The translations under genes and the position numbers were made by a program. A stretch of DNA of 64,000 nt from JAIQET01 sp035542575 (GTDB lineage Bacteria > Acidobacteriota > Terriglobia > Terriglobales > Acidobacteriaceae), in the NCBI GenBank assembly GCA_035542575.1, contig DATKLE010000077.1, positions 57,713-121,712 of the forward strand. Reading direction: 5' to 3'. Shown here in pieces: positions 53,250-61,712 of this stretch. Positions within the stretch are counted from its first letter, which is position 1. Every line of letters starts with the position of its first letter. The notes under the pieces are model-generated. The model was given only the letters and a program-made list of their open reading frames with translations, did not search any database and was not told the DNA's origin.

Positions 53250-53591
53250 TCAGCAGGACGGAGGTGGACGGTTGTAGAGGCTTTGCTCAAACAGCGCAGA
53301 AGCTATCGGAGGGCCCGCAGGGGCGACGCGGGGATAGAAGCTCACCCTTTCAAGAAGCGTGACCGCCGGGACCGGGGGCGACCATTGGATAGCGTCAAGT
53401 TCCAGGCATTGCCGCAGGGCCTGTTTCGCGCTGACATTGGCACTCACGCTGTGCTGGTCGGAGAGACGGAAAACCCGAGTGGCCAGATTTACCGTGAGGC
53501 ACATGACGAGGATGACCACGACGAAAACAGTGTGAGCGATTACACTGCTGGCCAAAGGCTGGCGCTTTCCGATTGGCATCGTTCGTGGCAT
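53250..53591 (-). CDS. Small membrane-anchored hypothetical protein
   Basis: About 113 residues (109 if translation starts at the fifth codon, 53579). A single hydrophobic helix near the N-terminus (VIAHTVFVVVILVMCLTV) is followed by a soluble part and a Pro-rich end that finishes SLYNRPPPSC. Small proteins ending in YNRPPP seem, from memory, to recur in acidobacterial genomes; the function is unknown. A TATAAT box lies 16-21 bp before the start on the same strand, implying a very short leader. It precedes the RND operon on the same strand by 363 bp, a possible accessory. Confidence 0.55.
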   Translation of the reverse strand: MPRTMPIGKRQPLASSVIAHTVFVVVILVMCLTVNLATRVFRLSDQHSVSANVSAKQALRQCLELDAIQWSPPVPAVTLLERVSFYPRVAPAGPPIASALFEQSLYNRPPPSC

Positions 53592-53606
53592 TCGCTACTT
53601 TCGTGC

Positions 53607-53612
53607 ATTATA
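53607..53612 (-). promoter_or_regulatory. TATAAT box before the small membrane protein
   Basis: A perfect TATAAT on the minus strand, with no good -35 hexamer at 16-18 bp. An AAGGAGA lies just upstream of it, which would serve only a longer transcript. Confidence 0.3.
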
Positions 53613-53826
53613 GCTGCATCTCCTTAAATAGGCGAGTAGCTCTGAGGGAACGGTTATCGCCGGCCGGCTTGGACCACTCCCGGGGTCAAGGTCCCTCGGT
53701 TGCTGCCCTGCGCAACTTGTTGAATTCGGAGGCCACTGGAATCAATGATTGTCAACCTGGGTGGTGTTGGCAGGATTGTTACTCTGGTGTCACCGTGCAG
53801 CCGGTTCAGGGGCCTGGCCCCGCCAA

Positions 53827-54189
53827 CTACATCCCTGAGATGACGTAGGTCACAGCAAGTCGTTCCCCAGCCGCAGCGACACGCTGAGCGCTGGCAGGTG
53901 CAGCCCTGGGCCGTACCGGTCGTCCACGCCTGTCTTGACGCAGCCCGGCGAGTCGCCGCGCCAGAAACCATCTGCGCCACTTGCCGACGGTAAGCTGCGA
54001 AGCTCCGATCTCGCTTGAGACGGCAGTGTTCGTCTTGCCCTCGGCGCAGGCCAGAATCGCGCGTGCCCGCTGTGCCAGGGACTGCGACAAGTCAGTGCCG
54101 GACGTCCACTGCTGCAGCCGTCGCCGCTCGTCCAGTGTGAGCGTGAGCAGCGGTATCGGTCTTCCTCTTCGCAATGGGCTCGCCTCCAT
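53827..54189 (-). pseudogene. IS630-type transposase remnant, N-terminal part only
   Basis: The first 85 residues carry the helix-turn-helix region of IS630-family transposases: LTLTLDERRRLQQW, LAQRARAILACAEGKTNTAV and GASQLTVGKWRRWFLARRLAGL. Then the frame runs into unrelated sequence and stops; the DDE catalytic domain (about 250 residues in an intact copy) is missing from the window. ATG 54189 lies 17 bp downstream of the stop of the second Oar gene. No terminal inverted repeats or target duplication could be defined. It marks a past insertion between the Oar gene and the RND region. Confidence 0.75.
53830..53875 (+). repeat. 46-bp dispersed repeat, copy 1
   Basis: Shares CATCCCTG, then after the same 9-base distance an identical 15-mer AGGTCACAGCAAGTC (53847-53861), then a similar CCxCCGCxGCxAC tail, with the stretch at 60024-60070. 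It overlaps the 3' end of the transposase remnant. Confidence 0.5.
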
Positions 54190-54206
54190 TCCCGCCGTTG
54201 ACCCCA

Positions 54207-57200
54207 CTAAAATTCGATTCGCAGCGCGATCTGTCCAGTACGATTCCCGGCGTTCTCCGCGTTTTGCAGGCTGGTGATTTTGCCGAAGGTCGATGGGGAG
54301 GAAACATCGGTCGGCGGCGCAGCGTAGTTGAGATGGTTGGGCAGGTTAGTGAATGTGCTTTCGAACTTCAGGTGGACTCTCTCTCCGATGCTGAAGGTCT
54401 TGGAGAGCCCTGCGGCGATCGCCACCGTTCCTGGCCCCACCAGACTGCCTACGCGGCAGTTTCCGACCGGTCCCGCGGGGATGGGATTGAATGCATCAAG
54501 ATTGAAGTAGTTGTCGACGGAGGGATTATCGAGGTTGCCGTTGCCCACACAGTCCGGCCGCTGGAAGGCTCCGCGATACACCAGGTTGAGATTTCCCGGA
54601 TCGTAGCTGGGACTGGTGATCGGAGTCAGATGTGGACCCGTCTGCCACATGCTCACGGTGCTGATGGACCATCCGCCGAAGAAGGCCTGAGCAACAGAGC
54701 TCATGTGGTTGAGAAAGGGCCGCCCGTTGCCTACCGGCAATTCGTAGATGGCGGATACCAGCACGCGATGGCGGCGGACCGCGGACACATCTCCCCGATT
54801 GGCGGCGAGATTGAAGCGGTCGGCTACGGGAGTTCCGTAAATCACCTCCGGGGAGAACGTCGTGGGTGCGTCTCCGCCAACATTGCCCAAGCTCTTGGCC
54901 CACACGTGACTGGCTTGCAGCGTCAAACCCCAGCGGCTGCGATGGTTGAGTTCCGACTGCAAGGCTTCGTAGTTCACCGACCCCTGGTTCTCCGACGAGA
55001 GGATGCGCCCCCAGTTGAGGTAGGGCCGGGGGTTGGGGTTCGGCGAAATGCCGCTGGGCTGGACCTGGTTCAAATCAACAGTCTGGCTCATGCGATAGGA
55101 GTTGGTGCCGACGTAACTAACACGCAGGGTCGTGTCGCGAATCAACTCGCGTTCGACGGTCAGGTTCCACTGCGCGGACTGCGGGTCGCGATAGTTGATG
55201 GGAGTGTTCTGGTAAAAGTCGCCAGTTCCCGCGAAGGTCAGGGGGTCGACCGGGATCGTTACGTTAGGAAACTGGTAAGCGGCCTGGCCGTTTTGCACGG
55301 CATTGGGGGTCGTGCGCACCACTCCCACGCTGATGTTGGTTGTATTGAAGGAGAGCTGGCCGAGGTTGGTCATGGTGAAGATACCAAAGCCACCCCGAAC
55401 CACAGTCTTCTCGTCGCCGAATGGGCGGTAGGCGAATCCGAAGCGGGGCTGGAAGTTCTTCTTGTAAGACTGGCGGACACCCGGACCGAGTCCCTGAGAG
55501 CTCGCCGATTCCACCGGGCCGCAGGGAAGCGCAGGATTGGCGACACCGTAGGGGTTATACGGTCCGGCGCACGCGTTAATCGACTCGAGAAACCCTTGCA
55601 CCGGCACGTTGTGATCAGGAATGATCACGCCGCCATTGCGCTTGTCGAATGCGGTGAGATTGTTGAGCGGGCTGACGAACGGTGGCAGGGCCTGCCAGCG
55701 CAAGCCGAGGGTGAGGGTCAGGCGCGGATTAACGCGCCACTCATCTTGCGCATAGAGACCGGTCTGGATGGTGTGGGCGAGCACATCGGGGCCGGACTGG
55801 GCAACGTAGGTCTTGGACGGCAGGCCGAGAAGAAAGTCAGCGAAAGCGGATTCGCAGAGGTACGGAGCGGTCGCCGTAGGATCGCCGCAGGCCCGGTCTC
55901 CTGTGAAAGCGCCGGAAGTAAACGTGAAGGCGCCGAAATCATCGGCTCCACCAAAGCTCTCAATGTCGGCGTAGGCCACGCGACGCACGTCCACGCCGAA
56001 CTTCAGGGTGTGCTTGCCCCGGGCCCAACTCAGGTTGTCGGCGAACTGGATGGTCTGCGACTTGGTCACGCCCGCTTTGTCGCGGCCGATGGGACTAAGA
56101 CCGGTGCCATCGTTGAAGTTGAAGATGGGAAATGCGGAGGCGGTCGGGTGATCGCTGGGATCGAGTCCGAGCAGGCCTAACTGCTGAACCGCGGCGGCTC
56201 CCTGAATAGGAAACTGCACGCCAATCCTGAACAACGAGAGCCCCAAACGCGCTTCGTTCACCAGCGCGTTGGTGATGGCATAGTTGTGGGAGAAGATCAG
56301 GTTGTGGTCCGTTTCGCGGTCCTGATCGCTGGGCAGTAGAACGTTCGGCACCGTGCTGGAGATCTTTTTCGAGCTCCAGCGGCCATAAACAGATTGTTTT
56401 GCGGTCAGCGTGTGGTCCACGCGAATGTCGTATCCATCGGTGTTGCTGGGCGTGGAAGCCTGCTGCAGGTAGTTCGCGCCGGCGGCTGCCGAATTGGGGA
56501 GCTGTGTCAGGTAGTTCTGCAACAACGAGGCGGAAACTGCGTTGATGCGATCTGATGGAATCGTATTGTTGGGAAAGGCCTGTCCAGTAAGGGGGTCAAC
56601 CACCTGGCCGTAGGTGCCTGCCAGTTCGCTGAGATCGCCCGCGCGCATGGCGGTGGTCGGCACATTGAGGAAGAGTGGAGTCACTAACCGGCGGCGGTTG
56701 CCCTCGTACGCTGCGAAGAAGAAGGTATGAGAGGCACCCTTCATCAAGCCGGGAATCTTGAGGGGCCCGCCGAGACTGCCGCCAAAGGTGTTGAACGCCT
56801 TGTGCGGCTTGTCAGGGAAGCCGTAAGTGATCACGTCGAGTACGCTGTTCTGCATGTATTCGAAGAGGCTGCCGTGGTAGTGCTCAGTGCCGCTCTTGGT
56901 GGCGATGGTCACGTCGCCGAGTTGAGCAAACTCAGCATTGTTATTGAACTGCGAGACTCTGAACTCGCTGATCAGCTCCGACGACGGGTTCATATTGGCG
57001 AGTGCCCCGTTCTGGCGGATATTCACGGTGGAGGCGCCGTCGACGGAATACTGGACTTGGGAAGGCAACCCGCCGCCGACGGAGACGTTGCCATTGGCAT
57101 CCTGCTGCGCGCCCGCAACCGTAGCCAGCACACCCATAGAGCTGGTGGTGGCGCCGCGGTAGTTGACGGGCAGTTGCGACACTTGGATAAAGTCCTTGGT

Positions 57201-57602
57201 GTCCGCGAGTGTGGCATTCTCCGTGTTGATCATCGGCGCCCGATCTGCGACCTCGATAATTTCTGATGTGGCCGCGACTTTGAGCTCGATGTCGAGCCGC
57301 AAGGTTTGTCTGGCGTCGAGCTGCACGACGGGCATTTTGAAGTCAGCAAAGCCTCTTGCCTGCACGGAAACCTGGTATCTCCCAGCCTTCACATTCATAA
57401 ATTGGAATGCTCCGTCGCCGTCTGTTGTGGCGGTGTGGCTGGCACTTTCGTCCAGACTGTTTAAGGTCACCTGGGCATCCGCAACCATCAATGCTCCCGG
57501 ATCCTTCACAACGCCCACGATACTGCCAAAAGTTGATTGGGCATTTGCCCAAGAGGTTGTGAGCGCAACAACGATCACCAGGGTTACCATGCGGGACGAC
57601 AT
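54207..57602 (-). CDS. Oar-type TonB-dependent receptor, second copy
   Basis: A 1131-residue outer-membrane receptor. Signal peptide (VTLVIVVALTTSWANAQ), carboxypeptidase-regulatory-like domain (FGSIVGVVKDPGALMVADAQV, DGDGAFQFMNVKAGRYQV), plug (ISEFRVSQFNNNAEFAQLGDVTIATKSG) and barrel ending in GQIALRIEF with a terminal Phe. It shares architecture but little identity with the receptor at 30.3 kb. ATG 57602 with GGAGG upstream. An array of four TTTYAY boxes 118-156 bp upstream, on its coding strand, suggests control by the neighbouring response regulator. The ligand is unknown. Confidence 0.94.
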   Translation of the reverse strand: MSSRMVTLVIVVALTTSWANAQSTFGSIVGVVKDPGALMVADAQVTLNSLDESASHTATTDGDGAFQFMNVKAGRYQVSVQARGFADFKMPVVQLDARQTLRLDIELKVAATSEIIEVADRAPMINTENATLADTKDFIQVSQLPVNYRGATTSSMGVLATVAGAQQDANGNVSVGGGLPSQVQYSVDGASTVNIRQNGALANMNPSSELISEFRVSQFNNNAEFAQLGDVTIATKSGTEHYHGSLFEYMQNSVLDVITYGFPDKPHKAFNTFGGSLGGPLKIPGLMKGASHTFFFAAYEGNRRRLVTPLFLNVPTTAMRAGDLSELAGTYGQVVDPLTGQAFPNNTIPSDRINAVSASLLQNYLTQLPNSAAAGANYLQQASTPSNTDGYDIRVDHTLTAKQSVYGRWSSKKISSTVPNVLLPSDQDRETDHNLIFSHNYAITNALVNEARLGLSLFRIGVQFPIQGAAAVQQLGLLGLDPSDHPTASAFPIFNFNDGTGLSPIGRDKAGVTKSQTIQFADNLSWARGKHTLKFGVDVRRVAYADIESFGGADDFGAFTFTSGAFTGDRACGDPTATAPYLCESAFADFLLGLPSKTYVAQSGPDVLAHTIQTGLYAQDEWRVNPRLTLTLGLRWQALPPFVSPLNNLTAFDKRNGGVIIPDHNVPVQGFLESINACAGPYNPYGVANPALPCGPVESASSQGLGPGVRQSYKKNFQPRFGFAYRPFGDEKTVVRGGFGIFTMTNLGQLSFNTTNISVGVVRTTPNAVQNGQAAYQFPNVTIPVDPLTFAGTGDFYQNTPINYRDPQSAQWNLTVERELIRDTTLRVSYVGTNSYRMSQTVDLNQVQPSGISPNPNPRPYLNWGRILSSENQGSVNYEALQSELNHRSRWGLTLQASHVWAKSLGNVGGDAPTTFSPEVIYGTPVADRFNLAANRGDVSAVRRHRVLVSAIYELPVGNGRPFLNHMSSVAQAFFGGWSISTVSMWQTGPHLTPITSPSYDPGNLNLVYRGAFQRPDCVGNGNLDNPSVDNYFNLDAFNPIPAGPVGNCRVGSLVGPGTVAIAAGLSKTFSIGERVHLKFESTFTNLPNHLNYAAPPTDVSSPSTFGKITSLQNAENAGNRTGQIALRIEF

Positions 57603-57719
57603 CGGTGGGTCCTCCTATGCGGTTCTCGCGTGAATTCCAGGGCGCTCCTTGCTCTCCGTAAGAGCGAGAGTGCTGTCCACCATTGCGAGTCGCAGTGCGA
57701 GGAAGTTAGAACCTCATGC

Positions 57720-57758
57720 GTGAAAAGCGCATGAAAGACTCATAAAATGCGCGTAAAG
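57720..57758 (-). promoter_or_regulatory. Array of four TTTYAY boxes with 11-bp period upstream of the Oar gene
   Basis: Read on the minus strand: CTTTAC (57753-57758), TTTTAT (57742-57747), TTTCAT (57731-57736), TTTCAC (57720-57725), each separated by exactly five bases. OmpR/PhoB-family regulators bind head-to-tail hexamers spaced about 11 bp. The array straddles the stop codon of the response-regulator gene and lies 118-156 bp upstream of the Oar ATG. Confidence 0.65.
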
Positions 57759-58633
57759 GCGGCCAACATAATTTTTATGGTGTTGATAAAGGAATTGAAT
57801 AAGCGGGCGCATTCATCGTGATAGCGGCGCCGCGGCCTGTCATCGCTTGTGAAGAATTTGCATCTTGGCAATACTCGGCCGATGTGCTCGCTCAGTTTCA
57901 CCGGGTGTGAGAAAGGCAGGGAATCGAATACCGGGGGACTGCAGAACCGGTAGCCCAACCATGGCTGAGTTACCAGATATTTCGGTTGCTTGGGATCATC
58001 CTCAATTTTCTTGCGCAGCAGTCTGACATAGGAGCGAAGATATTCCAATTCCTCCCCGTATTCGGGGCCCCAGATGGTGCGGAGCAGTCGCGCGTGGGTT
58101 AGGGGTATTCCCTGGTTCTTCATCAGCAAGGCCAGTAGATTGAACTCAGTGGGAGTCAGATGCACCACCTTGCCTGCCTTGCGGAGTTGGCGGCGGCCAA
58201 GATCCAGCTCGAGATCGCCTGCGCTGATGGGCACGTCGCTGCTCGCGCTGCTGACGCGAAGACGCCGCAGCACAGCGTGGCAGCGGGCGATCAATTCGGC
58301 CGGACGAAACGGTTTGGTGATGTAGTCGTCGGCCCCGGCTTCCAGCGCTTGCACCACATCTTTCTCGGCATTATGCGCCGTGACCATGAGGATGCCGATC
58401 TGCTGTCCCAGGGCGCGTATCTGGCGGCACAGATCGAGGCCGTTCACTCCGGGCGTGCCGATGTCCAGCAAGACCAGATCGAACGCATGTTCCCGCAAGA
58501 GGGGAAGGGCTTCTTCAGCGGCTCGGACTTCCTCAACCGCAAAGCCACTGCTCCTGAGACAGGTTGGAAGCACTCGGCGGAGCAGAGGCTGATCATCCAC
58601 CACCAAGACGCTGAATGGTCCTGTCGGCATCAT
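57740..58633 (-). CDS. OmpR-family response regulator (KdpE-like)
   Basis: Receiver domain with the acidic pair in LVVDDQPLLRR, phospho-acceptor Asp in VLLDIGTPGVNG and Lys in YITKPFRPAEL; then a winged-helix DNA-binding domain (VHLTPTEFNLLALL, LRSYVRLLRKKIEDDP, WLGYRFCSP). ATG at 58633 or the next codon; a further upstream start is possible. After the wing (about residue 227) the frame continues for about 65 unusual residues through AT-rich DNA, so the original stop may have been lost. No sensor kinase gene is in the window. Divergent from the VWA gene; it probably binds the 11-bp-period arrays at 57720-57758 and 58740-58800 (inference). Confidence 0.9.
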   Translation of the reverse strand: MMPTGPFSVLVVDDQPLLRRVLPTCLRSSGFAVEEVRAAEEALPLLREHAFDLVLLDIGTPGVNGLDLCRQIRALGQQIGILMVTAHNAEKDVVQALEAGADDYITKPFRPAELIARCHAVLRRLRVSSASSDVPISAGDLELDLGRRQLRKAGKVVHLTPTEFNLLALLMKNQGIPLTHARLLRTIWGPEYGEELEYLRSYVRLLRKKIEDDPKQPKYLVTQPWLGYRFCSPPVFDSLPFSHPVKLSEHIGRVLPRCKFFTSDDRPRRRYHDECARLFNSFINTIKIMLAAFTRIL

Positions 58634-58739
58634 GAGAGGTTTCCGTTGCAGGCTCAGAGAAAAGCAACTGCATTCGTTGGCATTCTGGAGCCTCACTTGT
58701 AATCGCAGCCTATCAGCTCAGTTACCTCGGTCATATTGG

Positions 58740-58800
58740 TTTTACGGTCTTTTTATGATCTTTTTATTCTTTGCTTGTGTCTTTCTTATCGTCTCTTTAC
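58740..58800 (+). promoter_or_regulatory. Array of six hexamers with 11-bp period upstream of the VWA gene
   Basis: On the plus strand the hexamers start at 58740, 58751, 58762, 58773, 58784 and 58795: TTTTAC, TTTTAT, TTTTAT, GCTTGT (degenerate), TCTTAT, CTTTAC, always five bases apart. A weaker TCAT-ending unit may precede at 58729. The array lies in the divergent region between response regulator and VWA gene and has the same motif and orientation relative to the downstream gene as the one before the Oar gene. Confidence 0.7.
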
Positions 58801-58887
58801 AAATCCCGCCGCGTGGCGGTCGGAGCCTGTGGGTTGGCCTGCATTTCGTGATAGGCCCATTTAGTACTTTTTCATTTCTGTGGACGT

Positions 58888-59931
58888 ATGCTCAGTGCGG
58901 AGCGGTCGCAAATGGCCGTTGACAGGATCAAGTCGGTAGGCAGGATTCAGCGGCCGCGCGCGGTCCCGTGGCGCTTCGCGGCTGCCCTTTCCACGGCTCT
59001 GATACTGGCAGCCTCCGGGCTGGCAGCGGCACAGTTGGACGTCAATGAAGTGCACATTCTGCCGCGCACCGTGCCGGTTCCACCCGCGTCCACGGCGCAG
59101 GTGATTCGCAGCAACGTTGACCTGGTGCTGGTGAACGTTACAGTTCTGGATCGCGCGGACCGAACGGTTGCCGGACTGGATCGGAAAAACTTCACCGTGC
59201 TGGATGACAACCGGCCGCAAATTGTCAGATATCTTTCGAACGTCGATGAGCCCGTGTCCCTGGTCGTGGTCCTTGACGCCAGCGCCAGTATGGCCACCAA
59301 GATCGAGAGGGCACGGGAGGCTGTCAAGGAACTCGTTCACAACTCCAACCCGCAGGATGATTTCAGCATGGTCATCGTAAGAAACGAACCTCGAGTTGCG
59401 TTCCATTCGGATGACCCGGCAAGCGACATGGAGAGAACGATCGATGCGATTCAGCCCGACGGCGCCACAGCCTTGTGGGATGGCATGTATCTGGGCATGC
59501 AGGAACTGCGGAATTCCCGTTACCGCAGGAAGGCCCTGGTCGTGATTTCCGATGGCGGTGACAACCACAGCCGATACACGCAGTCCGAAGTGGAGTCGCT
59601 CTTGAAAGAGTCTGATGCCGAGGTGTACGCGATCGGCATGTTCGACCGATATGCCGCGAGGACCGAAGAGAAATTGGGGCCGCTCCAACTCGACGAAGTC
59701 ACATCGGTCACTGGAGGTCGACTGTTCTCGGTACATGACTCTCCAGAACTTTCGCGCGCTGTGACCCAGATCGGCCGCGAGTTGCGTGATCAGTACGTTC
59801 TCGGTTATTACCCGAGCAATCGCAGGCGAGATGGTAAGTGGCGCAAGCTCAAGGTTCGGCTCTCAGGATTGGCCTCCGGAGCAAAGTTCCGTTTGTATGC
59901 CAAGCAGGGATACTACGCGCCCGCGGAGTAA
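58888..59931 (+). CDS. VWFA-related domain protein, exported (acidobacterial type)
   Basis: A 347-residue protein. After a basic N-terminus comes a hydrophobic signal segment (FAAALSTALILAASGLAAAQ), then a VWA domain: the strand VDLVLVNVTVLDR, MIDAS motif DASASM and downstream Thr/Asp positions (DGATALWDGMYL, VVISDGGDNHSRYT). The wording agrees with the VWFA-related family named for Acidobacteria, whose function is unknown; a metal-dependent adhesion or protein-interaction role is likely. ATG 58888 or, with a better GGAG, ATG 58912. The operator-like array lies 88-148 bp upstream. Confidence 0.9.
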   Translation: MLSAERSQMAVDRIKSVGRIQRPRAVPWRFAAALSTALILAASGLAAAQLDVNEVHILPRTVPVPPASTAQVIRSNVDLVLVNVTVLDRADRTVAGLDRKNFTVLDDNRPQIVRYLSNVDEPVSLVVVLDASASMATKIERAREAVKELVHNSNPQDDFSMVIVRNEPRVAFHSDDPASDMERTIDAIQPDGATALWDGMYLGMQELRNSRYRRKALVVISDGGDNHSRYTQSEVESLLKESDAEVYAIGMFDRYAARTEEKLGPLQLDEVTSVTGGRLFSVHDSPELSRAVTQIGRELRDQYVLGYYPSNRRRDGKWRKLKVRLSGLASGAKFRLYAKQGYYAPAE

Positions 59932-60023
59932 GGTCACAGTTGTGTGGCAGCCAGGCCTGGGCGGGCCGAATTCTCCGCGCTAGGCGGCCCAGCGGTGTCA
60001 CAAAGACCCGTGCCCCGGATGCA

Positions 60024-60070
60024 CATCCCTGTGGTGATGCAGGTCACAGCAAGTCCATCCCAACCGCCGC
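60024..60070 (+). repeat. 46-bp dispersed repeat, copy 2
   Basis: Second copy of the element at 53830-53875, in direct orientation, with the identical 15-mer at 60041-60055 and the same spacing to CATCCCTG. It lies just upstream of the flavoprotein gene, in a 195-bp gap without other features. Confidence 0.5.
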
Positions 60071-60126
60071 AACATAATCTTGCAAGCACACCTCGATAGC
60101 CAGTCTGAGTTGAACGAGGAGGGCGT

Positions 60127-61482
60127 GTGAAAACCATTCTTGTCGTGGGCGGCGGCCCGGCGGGATTGTACGCCGCGCAGAAACTTGCCTTGACCGGACA
60201 TCAGGTCATAATTCTTAACCGCGACATCAAGCCCGGCGGGTTGGCCGAATACGGGATCTATCCGCTGAAGCACAAGATGAAGGATGGACTGCGCAAGCAG
60301 TTCGCGAAGATCCTGGGACTGCCTAACGTCCACTACTTCGGTCACGTGCCGGTAGGCGCCCACTGTCCGATTTCGATCGAAGACTTGCGGCAATTCAATC
60401 CCACTGCCCTGGTTTTCGCGGTTGGAGCACAAGGCACCAAGCGGCTGGATTTGCCGGGGGAAGACGCAGGCGGCGTTTACTCTGCCAAGGATTTCGTCTA
60501 CCACTACAACCGGCTGCCCCCCTTCGCCTCGCGGGATTTTTCTACCGGCAAGCGGATTGCCATCGTAGGCATGGGCAACGTCATGGTGGATATCGCGCGC
60601 TGGTTGCTGCAGGACGATCCCGAGCGCAAGACCGAGGAAGTGATTGTGGTTGCGCGGCGCGGTCCCTTCGAGGCGAAGTTCGACGAGAAAGAGTTTGCGC
60701 ATATCGAGATGCACCTGGACCGCCCAGCGTTCCACGAGGAACTGGAGCGGGTACGGGAGCGGCTGCAGGCGGTTGGGCAGGACATCGCGAAGGTGCCCGC
60801 CACGACCTTCCCCACCTTGGCAAAGCCCAGCCAGGAGCTGGTGCGGCCCCGCTTGCTGTTTCGATTCCTCAGTTCGCCGCAGGCCATTCACGCCGACACA
60901 TCCGGTCGTATCGCACGGCTGACGCTGACGGAGAACCAACTCGTCCTGCGCGACGGAGGCACGGCAGCCAAGGCAACCGATAAAACCGTTGAACTCGATG
61001 TGGACACCATGATCTTCGCCATTGGGGATGTGGTTGACCCCGCTTTGGGCCTGCCATGCGGGCCAGGGGGCTACATCACCAATCCTGACCCGGGTGACGC
61101 CCAGAAGGCGCCGTACCAGGTGTTTGATCCTCAGAATGGAAAAGTGTTGGAGGGTGCCTTCGTGGTGGGCTGGGCGCGCAAGGCCAGCGAAGGCCTGGTA
61201 GGCATCGCGCGCAGGGACGCCGAACTGGGTGCAACCCAAGTGTTGAAGTACGTAGACATGATAGAGGAACGTCAGGCGGCCTCCGCAGAGGAGATCGGGG
61301 CCTACCTCGCGCGCAGAGGTTTGCAGGCCATCACCAAAGCAGACTTGCCCTATTTGGCACAAGCAGAGGAAAGGCAGGCGCGAGAGCGCGGTCTGCTTTT
61401 CTTTAAGTTTGCGGATGATGCAGGCATGCTCTCCGCTGTCGAGCGAGAAAAATGCGAGGCTTGCAGCCCGGCCCTAGCCTGA
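60127..61482 (+). CDS. Flavoprotein oxidoreductase, ferredoxin-NADP reductase (adrenodoxin reductase) type
   Basis: A 451-residue NAD(P)- and FAD-binding protein. FAD loop VVGGGPAGLYAA at the N-terminus, GGLAEYGIYP (the GGLxxYGI pattern of adrenodoxin reductase and glutamate synthase small subunits), second nucleotide loop IVGMGNVMVDIARWL, and AIGDVVDPALGLP near the C-terminus. It probably moves electrons between NADPH and a ferredoxin. The C-terminal 80 residues are extra and end in CEACSPALA. It starts with GTG 60127 behind GAGGAGGG. No ferredoxin gene is adjacent, so its partner is unknown. Confidence 0.9.
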   Translation: MKTILVVGGGPAGLYAAQKLALTGHQVIILNRDIKPGGLAEYGIYPLKHKMKDGLRKQFAKILGLPNVHYFGHVPVGAHCPISIEDLRQFNPTALVFAVGAQGTKRLDLPGEDAGGVYSAKDFVYHYNRLPPFASRDFSTGKRIAIVGMGNVMVDIARWLLQDDPERKTEEVIVVARRGPFEAKFDEKEFAHIEMHLDRPAFHEELERVRERLQAVGQDIAKVPATTFPTLAKPSQELVRPRLLFRFLSSPQAIHADTSGRIARLTLTENQLVLRDGGTAAKATDKTVELDVDTMIFAIGDVVDPALGLPCGPGGYITNPDPGDAQKAPYQVFDPQNGKVLEGAFVVGWARKASEGLVGIARRDAELGATQVLKYVDMIEERQAASAEEIGAYLARRGLQAITKADLPYLAQAEERQARERGLLFFKFADDAGMLSAVEREKCEACSPALA

Positions 61483-61712
61483 TCTTGCGAGCGAGCCCCG
61501 AATCCGACGAGAACCGCCCGCCAGAAGTGCCGCAGACGAGTGCCAGGGGCGCGGCTCTCCGCAGACCGGGAATTGAAGCACGCTCGTCAAGAGTTAAATC
61601 TCAAGCCAGCAGAGGTCTTGATAGAAGCATCTCGTAGCCGACTTTCGTGTGCAGCATCTCCCGAAGCCTAGGTGTAGCCGCTCTCATCCAATGCCTCCAG
61701 GAGGAGGATGAG

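Noticed and set aside
53540..53608. 22-residue frame MHESSECHER... with AAGGAGA upstream on the minus strand
   Set aside because: Its ATG overlaps the TATAAT box and the frame overlaps the small membrane protein; too short to support without expression data.
54174..56180. Long open frame on the plus strand opposite the second Oar gene (668 codons)
   Set aside because: It is an antisense by-product of GC-rich coding DNA; it has no domain, signal or RBS, while the minus strand encodes a full receptor.
57720..58800. 11-bp-period repeats as a small CRISPR array
   Set aside because: Units are 6 bp with 5-bp gaps, far too short for repeats and spacers; no cas genes are present.
59998..61362. Open frame of 454 codons opposite the flavoprotein gene
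   Set aside because: No conserved motif; the plus-strand flavoprotein has complete FAD and NAD(P) motifs.
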